Below are positions 52,673-61,495 of a stretch of DNA of 64,000 nucleotides, one piece after another. Under the pieces are notes generated by a model. That model was not told the DNA's origin. It saw nothing but the letters and a program-made list of their open reading frames with translations, and ran no database searches. This DNA is from Hymenobacter chitinivorans DSM 11115. Its GTDB lineage: Bacteria; Bacteroidota; Bacteroidia; Cytophagales; Hymenobacteraceae. How positions within the stretch are numbered: the stretch's first letter is position 1; the number at the start of each line of letters is the position of its first letter. The position numbers were made by a program, and so were the translations under genes. The stretch covers positions 186,001-250,000 of the forward strand of contig NZ_PGFA01000004.1 in the NCBI RefSeq assembly GCF_002797555.1, written 5' to 3'.

Positions 52673-53257
52673 CTAGGGAAGGTCTTCTACCTGCTCATTG
52701 ACCTGCTTGGCCATGTCGAGGTGTTGTTTCAGCACGGGCGCGTATTTGGCCGCGAAGCCACGAATGTCGCCGTCATAGGCGTCCTCGCTCATGTCCTCGA
52801 ACTCGTCGACGTCCTTTTTGTGGTCATCGACCATCGTGGCCATGTACTGCTTGTCGAACTGGGTGCCGGTCAGGGCGGCCAGCTTGGCGTAGGTATCCTG
52901 CTGCTCCTGGCCCAGACCCGCGGGCAGGGTCAGGCCTTTCTGTTCGGCCAAGGCTTTCAGGGCGCTATTGGCTTCGCCGTGCTGCTCTACCATGTGCTGG
53001 CCAAAGTTTTTGACGGCCGGCGTGGTGGCTTTTTGCTGGGCCAGCTTGCCCAGCTCCACTTCCAGCAGCCCGTCACTGGCCCCATCCACCATAAACTCGG
53101 CGTCGCGCTCCTGCTTTTCGGTCACGTTTTCGTCGCCGATGCGCTTCTCGTTCTGAAACTGCGCTTCCGCAACCGGGTCTTTTTTGCTGGCATCCGGCGA
53201 GCAGGCGGCCAGTAGCAGGGGAAAGGCCAGGGCCAGAATTCGGGAAGAATAGTGCAT
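52673..53257 (-). CDS. DUF4142 lipoprotein 2
   Basis: A 194-residue predicted lipoprotein. The start at 53257 gives MHYSSRILALAFPLLLAAC (Cys19); the frame up to 53299 only adds non-signal residues. The DUF4142 helices are FMVDGASDGLLEVELGKLAQ, VKNFGQHMVEQHGEANSALK, YMATMVDDHKKDVDEFEDMS and KQHLDMAKQVNEQ. It parallels the protein at 51607 but lacks the long linker. It probably heads the three-gene unit. Divergent from the lipoprotein at 53460. Confidence 0.9.
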   Translation of the reverse strand: MHYSSRILALAFPLLLAACSPDASKKDPVAEAQFQNEKRIGDENVTEKQERDAEFMVDGASDGLLEVELGKLAQQKATTPAVKNFGQHMVEQHGEANSALKALAEQKGLTLPAGLGQEQQDTYAKLAALTGTQFDKQYMATMVDDHKKDVDEFEDMSEDAYDGDIRGFAAKYAPVLKQHLDMAKQVNEQVEDLP

Positions 53258-53459
53258 AAGGAAGTGGCCTGAAGGGTGGGGATGAAGAGGAGCTTCCATC
53301 TATACGGGCCGTTTGGCCGGCGGTTCAATTCAAAATAGTTCCGGCTTTTGAAAAAAAGTTTGCTGCGTGATTAAACTACGGCTTGGCTTTGACCTCTAAC
53401 CGCTACAAAACCACCAAGTACCACACCTTTTTCAACCTCCCATTCCCATTTTCACTCCC

Positions 53460-54317
53460 ATGACTACTGCCACACTCCGCTCCCTGGGTCTTGCTGCGCT
53501 GGCCAGCGGCCTGCTCTGCTTCACCGCCTGCAACAAAGACAAAGACGCCGCCCCCGAAAACCTGGAATCGGCGGAGGACAATGGCAATGCCGAGGATGAA
53601 AACGCCAACATCGGCGACATTATCGAAGTAGGGGCACCCGACAACGAAAAGCTCTCCAACGGCCCCGTGCGGGAGCCGGCCGACGTGGCCCGGGTATTCG
53701 GCACCTGCGCCACGCGCACCTACAACGCCGAAACCCGCACGTTGACTATCGATTTTGGCACTACCAACTGCCTGTGCCCCAACGGCAAAACCCGCCGCGG
53801 CAAAATCGTTGTCGTCTTTGGCGGCCCTTACCGCCTCAATGGCGTGGTGCAGGCCGGCGCTACGGCCACCGTCACGTTGGTCAACTACTTCGTCAACGAT
53901 AAGCAGCACACCGGCACCCGCGTCTTTACCAGCCTGGGCAGCGGCTCCTTCACTCTCGACGTGCAGAATGCCAGCATCATCACCCCCGACGGTACCCACA
54001 GCTGGACCTCGCAGCGCACCTACACCCGCACGGCCGGTTTTGGTACGGCTACCATTCAGGACGATAAGTACCAGGTGACGGGCCAGGCCAGCGGTACCAA
54101 CCGCAAAGGCGTCGGCTACACGGCCCAGATTCAGCAGCCTTTGGTCAAGAACTTCGCCCTGGGTTGCGCCCGGCACTTCACGGCCGGCACCGTGAATATC
54201 AGCAACGCCAAGGGTCAAAGCCTGGTGCTGAACTACGACCCGACCGGTACCGAGGCCTGCGACAATATTGCCAGCGTAACGGTAAACGGCGTGACGCGCA
54301 CAATTCGCCTCAAGTAA
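53460..54317 (+). CDS. Conserved-type lipoprotein of unknown function
   Basis: A 285-residue predicted lipoprotein with signal MTTATLRSLGLAALASGLLC and lipobox Cys at 24 (LLCFTAC). An acidic linker rich in Asn/Asp/Glu follows, then a beta-rich region with TRTLTIDFGTTNCLCPNGKT, RRGKIVVVFGGPY and KDKYQVTG-type strands; a later GCARHFTAGTVNI precedes a second Cys-containing segment (EACDNIASV). This FGTTNCxCxNGKxRRGKI pattern recurs in many hypothetical Bacteroidota lipoproteins. It is likely outer-membrane anchored; role unknown. A terminator follows at 54367. Confidence 0.82.
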   Translation: MTTATLRSLGLAALASGLLCFTACNKDKDAAPENLESAEDNGNAEDENANIGDIIEVGAPDNEKLSNGPVREPADVARVFGTCATRTYNAETRTLTIDFGTTNCLCPNGKTRRGKIVVVFGGPYRLNGVVQAGATATVTLVNYFVNDKQHTGTRVFTSLGSGSFTLDVQNASIITPDGTHSWTSQRTYTRTAGFGTATIQDDKYQVTGQASGTNRKGVGYTAQIQQPLVKNFALGCARHFTAGTVNISNAKGQSLVLNYDPTGTEACDNIASVTVNGVTRTIRLK

Positions 54318-54366
54318 CCTTCGTTAGTGCCCCAGTCTTACTTGCCGCCATCGGCATGTACATAGT

Positions 54367-54395
54367 AAAAGCGGCCCGGTATCCGGGCCGCTTTT
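54367..54395. terminator. Bidirectional terminator
   Basis: 13-bp perfect stem (54367-54379 / 54383-54395), 3-nt loop, between the lipoprotein ending at 54317 and the convergent hydratase ending at 54445. Confidence 0.87.
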
Positions 54396-54444
54396 CTTTT
54401 GTCGGGGGCTGGTAGTTGAAGTTCCGCGTGGCGGAATGAGACGC

Positions 54445-55224
54445 TTATTCGCCGCGGAACGTGGGCTTGCGTTTTTCGGTGAAGGCCGCCACGCCCTCCC
54501 GGTAGTCCGCCGATTCGCCGGCCGTTTGCTGGCAGTCGGCCTCGTAGTCCAGCATTTCATCCAGCGTGGCGGTGCCGGCCTTGTTGAGCATCTGCTTGAT
54601 AAGGCCAATGGATTTGGTGGGAGCCGAGGCGTAGCGCGCGGCCAGGGCGGCCACGGCGGCGTCCAGCTCGGCCGGGGCCACCACCTGGTTTACCAAACCC
54701 AGGCGCAGGGCTTCGTCGGCCGTCACCTTCGAGCCCAGGGTGCACAGCTCGAAAGCCTTGAGCGTACCCACTAGCCGCGGCAGAAAGTACGACGAGCCCG
54801 AATCCGGCACCAGCCCGATGTTGATAAACACCTCAATTAAAGAGGCTTCCGACGAAGCCACCAGCACGTCGCAGGCCAGGGCCAGGGAGCAGCCGGCCCC
54901 GGCCGCCACCCCGTTGAGCCGCCCGATAATGGGCTTAGGCAGGTTGCGCATGGCGCGGATGATGGGGTTGTAGCGCTTGTGCAGGGTTTCGGCAAAGGAA
55001 AAGTTTTCCTCGTCCTGCGTCGCCTTCAAATCCTGGCCCGAGCAGAACGCCCGGCCGGCCCCGGTCAGCACGACCACCCGCACCGAGTTGTCGTCGGCCA
55101 CGCGTTGCAGGGCATCCTGCAGCTCGTAGCTCTGCGGGTTATTGAAGGCGTTGAACACCTCGGGGCGGTTCAGGGTAATAGTCGCAACGCCGTTTTGAAC
55201 GTCGTACAGCAGGCAGGTATACAT
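54445..55224 (-). CDS. Enoyl-CoA hydratase/isomerase, PaaG-like
   Basis: A 259-residue crotonase-fold protein. The oxyanion-hole motifs are GAGRAFCSGQDLKA (55-68) and LNGVAAGAGCSLALACDV (about 105-122). The segment VFINIGLVPDSGSSYFLPRL, with its catalytic-position Asp, matches PaaG (phenylacetyl-CoA ring-epoxide isomerase) better than plain hydratases. The start at 55224 (MYTCLLYDVQNGVATITLNR) is typical. No other paa genes are nearby, so the substrate is uncertain: 2-enoyl-CoA hydration is possible too. Confidence 0.88.
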   Translation of the reverse strand: MYTCLLYDVQNGVATITLNRPEVFNAFNNPQSYELQDALQRVADDNSVRVVVLTGAGRAFCSGQDLKATQDEENFSFAETLHKRYNPIIRAMRNLPKPIIGRLNGVAAGAGCSLALACDVLVASSEASLIEVFINIGLVPDSGSSYFLPRLVGTLKAFELCTLGSKVTADEALRLGLVNQVVAPAELDAAVAALAARYASAPTKSIGLIKQMLNKAGTATLDEMLDYEADCQQTAGESADYREGVAAFTEKRKPTFRGE

Positions 55225-55286
55225 AAGCGGAAGTTCGGGAAAAAGGATGGGAGCCGAAAAGTACGCCGAAGCCGGCAAACCTGGCC

Positions 55287-56030
55287 CTACTGAGGCTGCT
55301 GAGCACCTTGCTCAGCCCGCAGCAGGGCCTCGGCCACAATCAAATCTTCGGGCGTCGTGATTTTGAGGTTGCGGTAGTCGCCGGCCACCATATAAATGGG
55401 CTGCAGGTCTTCCACCACGCTGGCATCATCGGTGAAGGTGGGCAGCTCGGGCAGCTGGTAGGCCCGCCGCAACAGGTTTAGCTCGAAGCACTGCGGCGTC
55501 TGAACCAGGCGGAGCCGGCTGCGGTCCAGGGCGTAGGAGCCCTGCTGGGCCAGCCCGCGCACCGAGTCTTTGGGGGCCACCGCCGCCACCGCCGCGCCGT
55601 GCTGGCTGGCCGCCGCAAACGTCTGTTCAATCACCACCGCCGATACCAGGGGCCGCACCCCATCGTGCACCGCCACCAGACCGGCCGGGTACTGCTTGAG
55701 CTCCGCCAGCCCGTTGCGCACCGAGGCCCAGCGCGTTTCTCCGCCGGCCACCACCCGGTGCCGAATCGTTACGTGGTGCTGCTGGCAGAGCTGCTCCCAG
55801 GTGGCAAACTGCTCGGCGGGCAGCACCACCACGCATTCGGCAAGCTGCACGGCCGGGTCCGTAAAGCGGCGCAGGGTGTGCAGCAAGACCGGCTCCCCCA
55901 GCAGGTTCAGAAACTGCTTGGGCCGGTCGGCACCCATGCGCGAGCCGCTGCCGCCCGCCACCAGAATGGCGTAGCGCGGCACGGCCGCCGAAGAGGAAAC
56001 GGGAAGAGCGGAAGTCGAGGTCGAAGTCAT
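55287..56030 (-). CDS. ispD: 2-C-methyl-D-erythritol 4-phosphate cytidylyltransferase
   Basis: A 247-residue enzyme of the MEP isoprenoid pathway that joins CTP and MEP. The N-terminal nucleotide motif is AILVAGGSGSRMGADRPKQF (21-40), and VAGGETRWASVRNGL and VAVHDGVRPLV follow at the family positions. The start at 56030 adds a short Ser/Thr-rich leader (MTSTSTSALPVSSSA); the in-frame start at 56132 adds unrelated residues. It supplies precursors for the carotenoids implied by crtY (59842). It lies 113 bp downstream of queA on the same strand. Confidence 0.95.
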   Translation of the reverse strand: MTSTSTSALPVSSSAAVPRYAILVAGGSGSRMGADRPKQFLNLLGEPVLLHTLRRFTDPAVQLAECVVVLPAEQFATWEQLCQQHHVTIRHRVVAGGETRWASVRNGLAELKQYPAGLVAVHDGVRPLVSAVVIEQTFAAASQHGAAVAAVAPKDSVRGLAQQGSYALDRSRLRLVQTPQCFELNLLRRAYQLPELPTFTDDASVVEDLQPIYMVAGDYRNLKITTPEDLIVAEALLRAEQGAQQPQ

Positions 56031-56083
56031 GAAGGGGAAAAGGGCCCAAGCGCTGCCCGAAGGTACTTCTTTGCCAAAAGAAA

Positions 56084-56114
56084 CGCCGGAGCCATTACGA
56101 GAATGACTCCGGCG
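56084..56114 (-). terminator. Imperfect hairpin between queA and ispD
   Basis: 13-bp stem with one mismatch or wobble (56084-56096 / 56102-56114), 5-nt loop, downstream of the queA stop on the minus strand. The T tract is weak, so termination may be partial. Confidence 0.45.
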
Positions 56115-56142
56115 CAACCGGTTTTTTAGCAAACGACGAACT

Positions 56143-57192
56143 CTACAGAATCAGCATGGCGTCGCCGTAGGTGAAGAACTTGTACTTCTCCTTAATGGCG
56201 GTTTGGTAGGCTTCAATCAGGAATTCGTGGCCGGCAAAGGCCGAGGCCATCATCATCAGCGTGCTTTCCGGCATGTGGAAGTTGGTCAGCAGCGCGTTGG
56301 CAATTTTGAACTCGTGGGGCGGGAAGATGAACTTGTCGGTCCAGCCCTGATTTTCCTTCAGGCGGGCGTGGGCCGAAACCGACGACTCCAGGGCGCGCAT
56401 CGTGGTGGTACCCACGGCGCACACGCGCTTCTTGGCGTCCAGGGCGCGGTTTACTACCACCGCCGACTCGGCCGGCACGATGAAGTTCTCCGAGTCCATC
56501 TTGTGCTTGGTCAGGTCCTCCACGTCCACGGGGCGGAAAGTGCCCAGACCCACGTGTAAGGTTACTGGCACTACATCCACTCCCTTGATTTCCAGGCGCT
56601 TCATTACCTCGCGGGTAAAGTGCAAACCGGCCGAAGGCGCGGCTACGGCACCTTTGTGCTTGGCGTAAATAGTCTGGTAGCGCTCCTTGTCGGCCGGCTC
56701 CGCGTCGCGGGTGATGACCTCGCGGGGCAGGGGCGTCTCGCCCAGGTCGTTCAGGGCCTTATAAAACTCCTCGTCGGAGCCGTCGAACAAGAACTTAATC
56801 GTGCGGCCGCGGGAAGTAGTGTTGTCGATTACCTCGGCCACCATGTCGCTTTCGCCGAAGTAGAGCTTGTTGCCCACCCGGATTTTACGGGCCGGGTCTA
56901 CCAGCACATCCCAGAGGTGAATTTCCTTGTTGAGCTCACGCAACAGGAACACCTCAATTTTGGCGCCGGTCTTCTCCTTGTTGCCGTACAGCCGCGCCGG
57001 AAACACCTGAGTATCATTCAGAACAAACACGTCACCGTCGGTGAAGTACTCGATGATTTCCTTAAACACGCGGTGCTCGATTTTACCCGTTTCGCGGTGC
57101 AAAACCATCAGGCGCGATTCATCACGAGTTTTGGCCGGATGTTGCGCCAGCAGGCTTTCGGGCAAGTCAAATTTGAACTCGGACAGTTTCAT
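56143..57192 (-). CDS. queA: tRNA preQ1(34) S-adenosylmethionine ribosyltransferase-isomerase
   Basis: A 349-residue enzyme that makes epoxyqueuosine at wobble position 34 of GUN-anticodon tRNAs, using SAM as ribosyl donor. Typical segments are MKLSEFKFDLPESLLAQHPA, FVLNDTQVFPARLYG, APSAGLHFT and the conserved VTLHVGLGTFRPV, then TNFHMPEST and the C-terminal FFTYGDAMLIL. Length matches the family (about 340-350). The start at 57192 is the family start. A minus-strand -7 element lies at 57242-57249. Confidence 0.97.
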   Translation of the reverse strand: MKLSEFKFDLPESLLAQHPAKTRDESRLMVLHRETGKIEHRVFKEIIEYFTDGDVFVLNDTQVFPARLYGNKEKTGAKIEVFLLRELNKEIHLWDVLVDPARKIRVGNKLYFGESDMVAEVIDNTTSRGRTIKFLFDGSDEEFYKALNDLGETPLPREVITRDAEPADKERYQTIYAKHKGAVAAPSAGLHFTREVMKRLEIKGVDVVPVTLHVGLGTFRPVDVEDLTKHKMDSENFIVPAESAVVVNRALDAKKRVCAVGTTTMRALESSVSAHARLKENQGWTDKFIFPPHEFKIANALLTNFHMPESTLMMMASAFAGHEFLIEAYQTAIKEKYKFFTYGDAMLIL

Positions 57193-57241
57193 GGGCTAAA
57201 CAAAGGCAATAGGAGGGGAATCTAACAAAATTTTGGGTTGG

Positions 57242-57249
57242 CAAAAGTA
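57242..57249 (-). promoter_or_regulatory. -7 element of queA (TACTTTTG)
   Basis: The complement of CAAAAGTA is TACTTTTG, an exact TAnnTTTG match, about 50 bp upstream of the queA start. A near-match on the other strand, TACTTTTC (57273-57280), may serve the divergent permease gene. Confidence 0.55.
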
Positions 57250-57289
57250 CGTACAATGGCCGGATAAATCGTTACTTTTCGCCCGGAAA

Positions 57290-57394
57290 GGTGAAATGGA
57301 GAAGTTGTGAAATTGCGTGTTCCTGTTCTAGCCGCTCAGGTTTGCGCCATCCAACCATCAACCTCACAATTTCACCACCTCACAACTTCACCGC
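57290..57394 (+). repeat. Inverted octamer-repeat leader element, copy 2
   Basis: Left units: ggtgaaat, ggagaagt, tgtgaaat (57290-57313). After a 49-bp spacer, right units in opposite orientation: ctcacaat, ttcaccac, ctcacaac, ttcaccgc (57363-57394), directly followed by the permease ATG. The layout matches copy 1 (24215-24336), and the two spacers share gttc and a gcgcca...ccaac stretch. Confidence 0.7.
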
Positions 57395-58654
57395 ATGAAA
57401 ACGCTGCGCCTGACTCTGGAAAGCTTCCGCTTCGCGTGGCAAGCTCTCAAATCCAACCTGTTACGCACGATTCTGTCGCTGCTGGGCGTCACGGTGGGTA
57501 TCTTTGCCATCATTGCCGTGTTTGCCGTCGTCGACTCGCTCGAGGCCAACGTGCGCAAGAGCATGAGCTTCGTGGGCGACAAGGTGATTTACGTCGGGAA
57601 GTGGCCCTGGGCCTTCGGGGGCGAGTATCCGTGGTGGAAATACTTCAACCGGCCGGTGCCCTCGGTGCGCGAATTCCGGGAGCTGCAGAAAAACCTGGGT
57701 CCCAACAACAAGGGCGTCGCCATTTTCGGAGCCGTGGGCGGCAGCGTGCTCAAGGCCGGCAGCAACAGCGTGTCGGACTGCGCCTTGCAGGGCGTGAGCT
57801 TCGACTACCGTAAAGTCTCGGACGTGCCCATTGCCGAAGGCCGCTATTTCACCTCCCAGGAAGTGGATGCTGCCCGTAACGTGGCCATCATCGGGGCTAC
57901 CATTGCCGAAAACCTGTTTCCGAACGGCAGCGCCATCGGCCAGGAGTTCAGCGCCAAGGGCCGCAAGTTCGTTATCATCGGGGTGATGCAGAAGGAAGGC
58001 AAGAAGCTGCTCGATACGCCCAGCAACGACACCAACTGCCTGATTCCCTTCGGCATGTTTACCAAGATGTTTGCCCTCAACACCGGCGGCATGACCGGCG
58101 TGACGCCCACTATTGCCGTAAAGGGCTCCGACGATGACCCCGGCCTGCTCGACCTGGAGTACGAACTGCAGGGCGTGATGCGCAACATTCGGGGCCTCAA
58201 GCCGCGGCAGGAAGACAACTTTGCCCTGAACCGGCCCGAAATGCTGGCCAATGCTATTACCCAGCTGTTCTCCATCATTGGCATTGCCGGCGCCGTCATT
58301 GGCTCGTTTGCCATGCTGGTGGGCGGCTTTGGCATTGCCAACATTATGTTCGTCTCGGTAAAAGAGCGCACCAACATTATCGGAATTCAGAAGTCGTTGG
58401 GAGCCAAGAACTTCTTTATTCTGTTCCAATTTCTTTTCGAAGCCGTTTTTCTGTGCTTAATTGGCGGCGCGGCGGGCATCTTTCTGGTATTCCTCATCAC
58501 GATGATACCCCAGGATTCGTTGCCGTTGTTCTTATCGGCGGGCAATATTGCGTTGGGGCTAACCGTGTCGGTGGTAATTGGGGTCTTGGCCGGGATTATT
58601 CCGGCCGTGCTGGCCTCCAACCTGGACCCGGTAATTGCCATTCGTTCGAAGTAA
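57395..58654 (+). CDS. MacB-like ABC transporter permease
   Basis: A 419-residue permease of the MacB/FtsX (type VII ABC) family. The N-terminal helix is in LRTILSLLGVTVGIFAIIAV (residues 24-43). A large periplasmic MacB-PCD-like domain (about 60-280) follows, then three C-terminal helices: the signature MLVGGFGIANIMFVSVKERT, IGIQKSLGAKNFFILFQFLF, and a final segment ending IPAVLASNLDPVIAIRSK. The ATPase partner is not adjacent. Such permeases export lipoproteins, peptides or macrolides without moving them through the membrane pore. Its start codon directly follows the octamer element. Confidence 0.93.
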   Translation: MKTLRLTLESFRFAWQALKSNLLRTILSLLGVTVGIFAIIAVFAVVDSLEANVRKSMSFVGDKVIYVGKWPWAFGGEYPWWKYFNRPVPSVREFRELQKNLGPNNKGVAIFGAVGGSVLKAGSNSVSDCALQGVSFDYRKVSDVPIAEGRYFTSQEVDAARNVAIIGATIAENLFPNGSAIGQEFSAKGRKFVIIGVMQKEGKKLLDTPSNDTNCLIPFGMFTKMFALNTGGMTGVTPTIAVKGSDDDPGLLDLEYELQGVMRNIRGLKPRQEDNFALNRPEMLANAITQLFSIIGIAGAVIGSFAMLVGGFGIANIMFVSVKERTNIIGIQKSLGAKNFFILFQFLFEAVFLCLIGGAAGIFLVFLITMIPQDSLPLFLSAGNIALGLTVSVVIGVLAGIIPAVLASNLDPVIAIRSK

Positions 58655-58860
58655 GTCGCCAAGCAGGGTATTCTCCGGCAGGGGGTTAGGCTATTGTTAA
58701 CAAATTGTTAACTTGCACGCCCCAATTTTTAGTCGCCCTGTTTCCGCGGGGCGGCTTTCTTTTGCCCCCACTCTTTTTTAATTTTTCACTAGCGGGTCGG
58801 CTGTACCGCTACGGGCAACGTCGTTGCCTCCGGCTGACCCTGCAATTCCCATGTGTAGCC

Positions 58861-59724
58861 ATGACGAAACTCAAAAAAACCAGTCGGACCAAAGCCTCCG
58901 ACGAGGCCCTCAACGCGGGCAGCGGCCAGACCATCGTTCAGCCCAACGTAAACGATAACAAAGTCACCAGCATCAGTGACATCCGGGAGCAAACCCACGG
59001 GGAGCGGACGGTGCAGCTCGACGACGAGCAGCGCATCCGCAAGGCGTTTGTCGATAAGGACTGGAACGAAATCAAGATTGCCGACTCCTGGCAGATCTTT
59101 AAGGTGATGGCCGAGTTCGTGGAGGGCTTCGAGAAGATGTCCAAGATTGGCCCCTGCGTTTCGATTTTCGGCTCGGCCCGCACCAAGCCCGACAACCCGT
59201 ACTACCAGATGGCCGAGGAAATTGCCTCCAAGCTGGTGCGGCACGGGTACGGCGTTATCACGGGCGGCGGCCCCGGCATCATGGAAGCCGGCAACAAGGG
59301 CGCCCGCGCCGAAGGTGGCAAGTCGGTCGGTCTGAACATTGAGCTGCCCTTCGAGCAGTTCCACAACATCTACATCGACTCGGACAAGATCATCAACTTC
59401 GACTACTTCTTCGTGCGTAAGGTGATGTTCGTGAAGTACGCCCAGGGCTTCATTGGCATGCCCGGCGGCTTTGGTACCCTCGACGAGCTCTTCGAAGCTA
59501 TTACTCTGATTCAGACCAAGAAAATCGGTCGTTTCCCCATCGTGCTGGTGGGTACCAAGTACTGGCAGGGCATGTTCGACTGGATTCAGCAGGCTATGCT
59601 GGAAGACGAGCACAACATCTCGCCCGAGGACATGGACCTGGTGCAGCTCGTGGACGACGCGGCTTCGGCCGTGAAAATCATCGACGATTTCTACTCCAAG
59701 TACCTGTTGTCGCCTAACTTCTAG
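58861..59724 (+). CDS. LOG-family (TIGR00730) nucleotide hydrolase
   Basis: A 287-residue Rossmann-like protein. The start at 58861 (MTKLKKTSRTKASDEAL) is preferred; a longer frame from 58705 adds unrelated residues. The first 80 residues are a charged extension. The LOG core follows: GPCVSIFGSARTKPDNPYYQ, YGVITGGGPGIMEAGNKGAR, and the signature GMPGGFGTLDELFEAITLIQ with the PGGxGTxxE box. Enzymes of this family hydrolyse cytokinin riboside 5'-monophosphates or purine nucleoside monophosphates (AMP). A bidirectional terminator follows at 59746. Confidence 0.92.
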   Translation: MTKLKKTSRTKASDEALNAGSGQTIVQPNVNDNKVTSISDIREQTHGERTVQLDDEQRIRKAFVDKDWNEIKIADSWQIFKVMAEFVEGFEKMSKIGPCVSIFGSARTKPDNPYYQMAEEIASKLVRHGYGVITGGGPGIMEAGNKGARAEGGKSVGLNIELPFEQFHNIYIDSDKIINFDYFFVRKVMFVKYAQGFIGMPGGFGTLDELFEAITLIQTKKIGRFPIVLVGTKYWQGMFDWIQQAMLEDEHNISPEDMDLVQLVDDAASAVKIIDDFYSKYLLSPNF

Positions 59725-59745
59725 GCCCGCAACGCTACTGCTCAG

Positions 59746-59770
59746 AAAGCCAGGCCCCGCGCCTGGCTTT
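59746..59770 (+). terminator. Terminator after the LOG-family gene
   Basis: 10-bp stem (59746-59755 / 59761-59770) with a 5-nt loop and a run of eight T residues. Confidence 0.88.
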
Positions 59771-59841
59771 TTTTGTGCCCTGCCGCCGGGCTTTGCACCA
59801 GGTCACCGAACAATTCGGGAGCGGGCTGCTTTCTTTACTGC

Positions 59842-61008
59842 GTGAAGCCTGACTTTGACTACCTACTCGCCGGCGGCGGCGCGGCCGGCCTGAGCCTGGC
59901 CTACCACCTGAGCCAGGAGCCCCGGCTCCGTGACCAGCGCGTGGTGCTCATTGAGCCCAGTGCCAAAGATCAGAACGACCGGACCTGGTCGTTCTGGACG
60001 GCTGCGCCCACGCTCTTCGATTCGATTGTGGCCCACGAGTGGCGGCAGCTGGCGTTTCGCAGTCCCACGTTCGAGCAGGTATTCCAGCTGCAGCGCTACC
60101 GCTACAAGATGATTCGGGGCCTGGACTTCTACCAGTTTGTGCGCGCCGAACTGGCCCAGAATCCGCAGTTTACCTTCGTGCAAGCCACCGTCGAGGCCCT
60201 GACCAATACGCCGGAGGGCGTGATGGCCACCACCAGCGCCGGTGTGCTTACTGCCCGCTACGCCTTCGATAGTCGGCCCCCGCAGCTGAATAAGCAGCCC
60301 GAAAAGCACCGCTACCTGCTGCAGCACTTTGTGGGCTGGGAGGTGGAAGCGGAGCACGACGTATTTGATCCGGCGACGGCCGAATTCATGGATTTTCGGG
60401 GGGCGCAGCATCAGGAAGCGCGGTTTATCTACGTGCTGCCGTTCAGCCCGCGCACGGCCCTGGTCGAGTATACGCTCTTCTCGGAAGAGCTGCTGCCCAA
60501 GGCCGAGTACGAAGCGGCTATGGCGGACTACCTGCGCAATACGCTGGGGCTGAGTTCTTACCGGATTGTCAGTGAGGAAATTGGGGCCATCCCCATGACC
60601 GACCATGCGCTGCCCGTCCAGCAGGGAGCCCACATCATCAACCTGGGGACCCGCGCCGGCCGGGCCAAGCCCAGCACGGGCTACGCCTTTATGCGCATTC
60701 AGGAACACAGCGCCCGGCTGGTGCAGGCCCTGGCTACCACTGGCCAGCCGCCCCGTGACCTGACCGGCGACCAGTTCCAGTTTCACCTCTTCGATACGCT
60801 GCTGCTCGACATTATGAAGCGCCGCGGCGAAACCACCCGCGACATTTTCACGGAATTGTTTCAGCGCAACCCCATCGAGCGGATCCTGGCTTTTCTGGAC
60901 GAGCGCACCGGGTGGCTCAACAACTTCCGCATCATGAACTCAGTGACGCCCTGGCCCTTCCTTCTATCCATCTGGCACGTGCTGCGGGGCCGTCCAGGCC
61001 GCCGGTAA
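59842..61008 (+). CDS. crtY: Lycopene beta-cyclase, CrtY type
   Basis: A 388-residue FAD/NAD-dependent cyclase that closes the end rings of lycopene to give beta-carotene. The N-terminal dinucleotide motif is DYLLAGGGAAGLSLAYHL, then the family-typical NDRTWSFW (NDHTWxFW in others), the FDSRPP box and VEYTLFSEELLP. The C-terminal third is helical (GRAKPSTGYAFMRIQEHSAR, PFLLSIWHVLRGRP). The start is a GTG at 59842, where homology begins; an in-frame ATG at 59773 gives unrelated residues. It probably serves the pink/red carotenoids of Hymenobacter-like bacteria. No other crt genes are adjacent. Confidence 0.92.
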   Translation: MKPDFDYLLAGGGAAGLSLAYHLSQEPRLRDQRVVLIEPSAKDQNDRTWSFWTAAPTLFDSIVAHEWRQLAFRSPTFEQVFQLQRYRYKMIRGLDFYQFVRAELAQNPQFTFVQATVEALTNTPEGVMATTSAGVLTARYAFDSRPPQLNKQPEKHRYLLQHFVGWEVEAEHDVFDPATAEFMDFRGAQHQEARFIYVLPFSPRTALVEYTLFSEELLPKAEYEAAMADYLRNTLGLSSYRIVSEEIGAIPMTDHALPVQQGAHIINLGTRAGRAKPSTGYAFMRIQEHSARLVQALATTGQPPRDLTGDQFQFHLFDTLLLDIMKRRGETTRDIFTELFQRNPIERILAFLDERTGWLNNFRIMNSVTPWPFLLSIWHVLRGRPGRR

Positions 61009-61495
61009 AAATTGCAAACGGGTCAGGTCAAGCCGTACTCAGGCCCAGCTTGCTTTTGTCGTATTACAACTACGAACCCAATTAAATATAGGGGCCAACA
61101 GCGCCAGAATTACAATAGGTACTACTCTATTCATAAGCGCCTTATTTATTCGTATGGTTGAGCTTATGGTATTATTTGTAGCTCAACAATAAAACATTTT
61201 GTTTAAGCTTTTGTCTGTATAGCCTAAACAAACCCCGGGAAGCACCGTATCAAGCGGACCAGAATTCGTTTTGGGCTGTGGTTCAGCCGAGCAATTGCTG
61301 CGTTTAAATCTGTCGGCCTTACAGCTTACGTATGATTGCCCATTGCTAGGCTGCTTTCCAATACAGCCAGCGGTTGAGGCAAATAGCCAAATAAGTGACG
61401 GCAGGTCGAGCTCAGTTTTTCGGCCCACTAGTCTCCTGGTACAAGCAAACGGATGGCTCACCGCGTCTGGATCTACAAACATTAAGTCTCTTTTT
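61009..61495. other. Non-coding region, partly AT-rich
   Basis: 487 bp with no convincing gene. AT-rich at 61070-61220. An 8-bp inverted repeat gttgagct/agctcaac (61157-61164 / 61180-61187) with a 15-nt loop is the only structure noted. A frame open from 61271 merges with the next gene but lacks a signal peptide. Confidence 0.5.
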
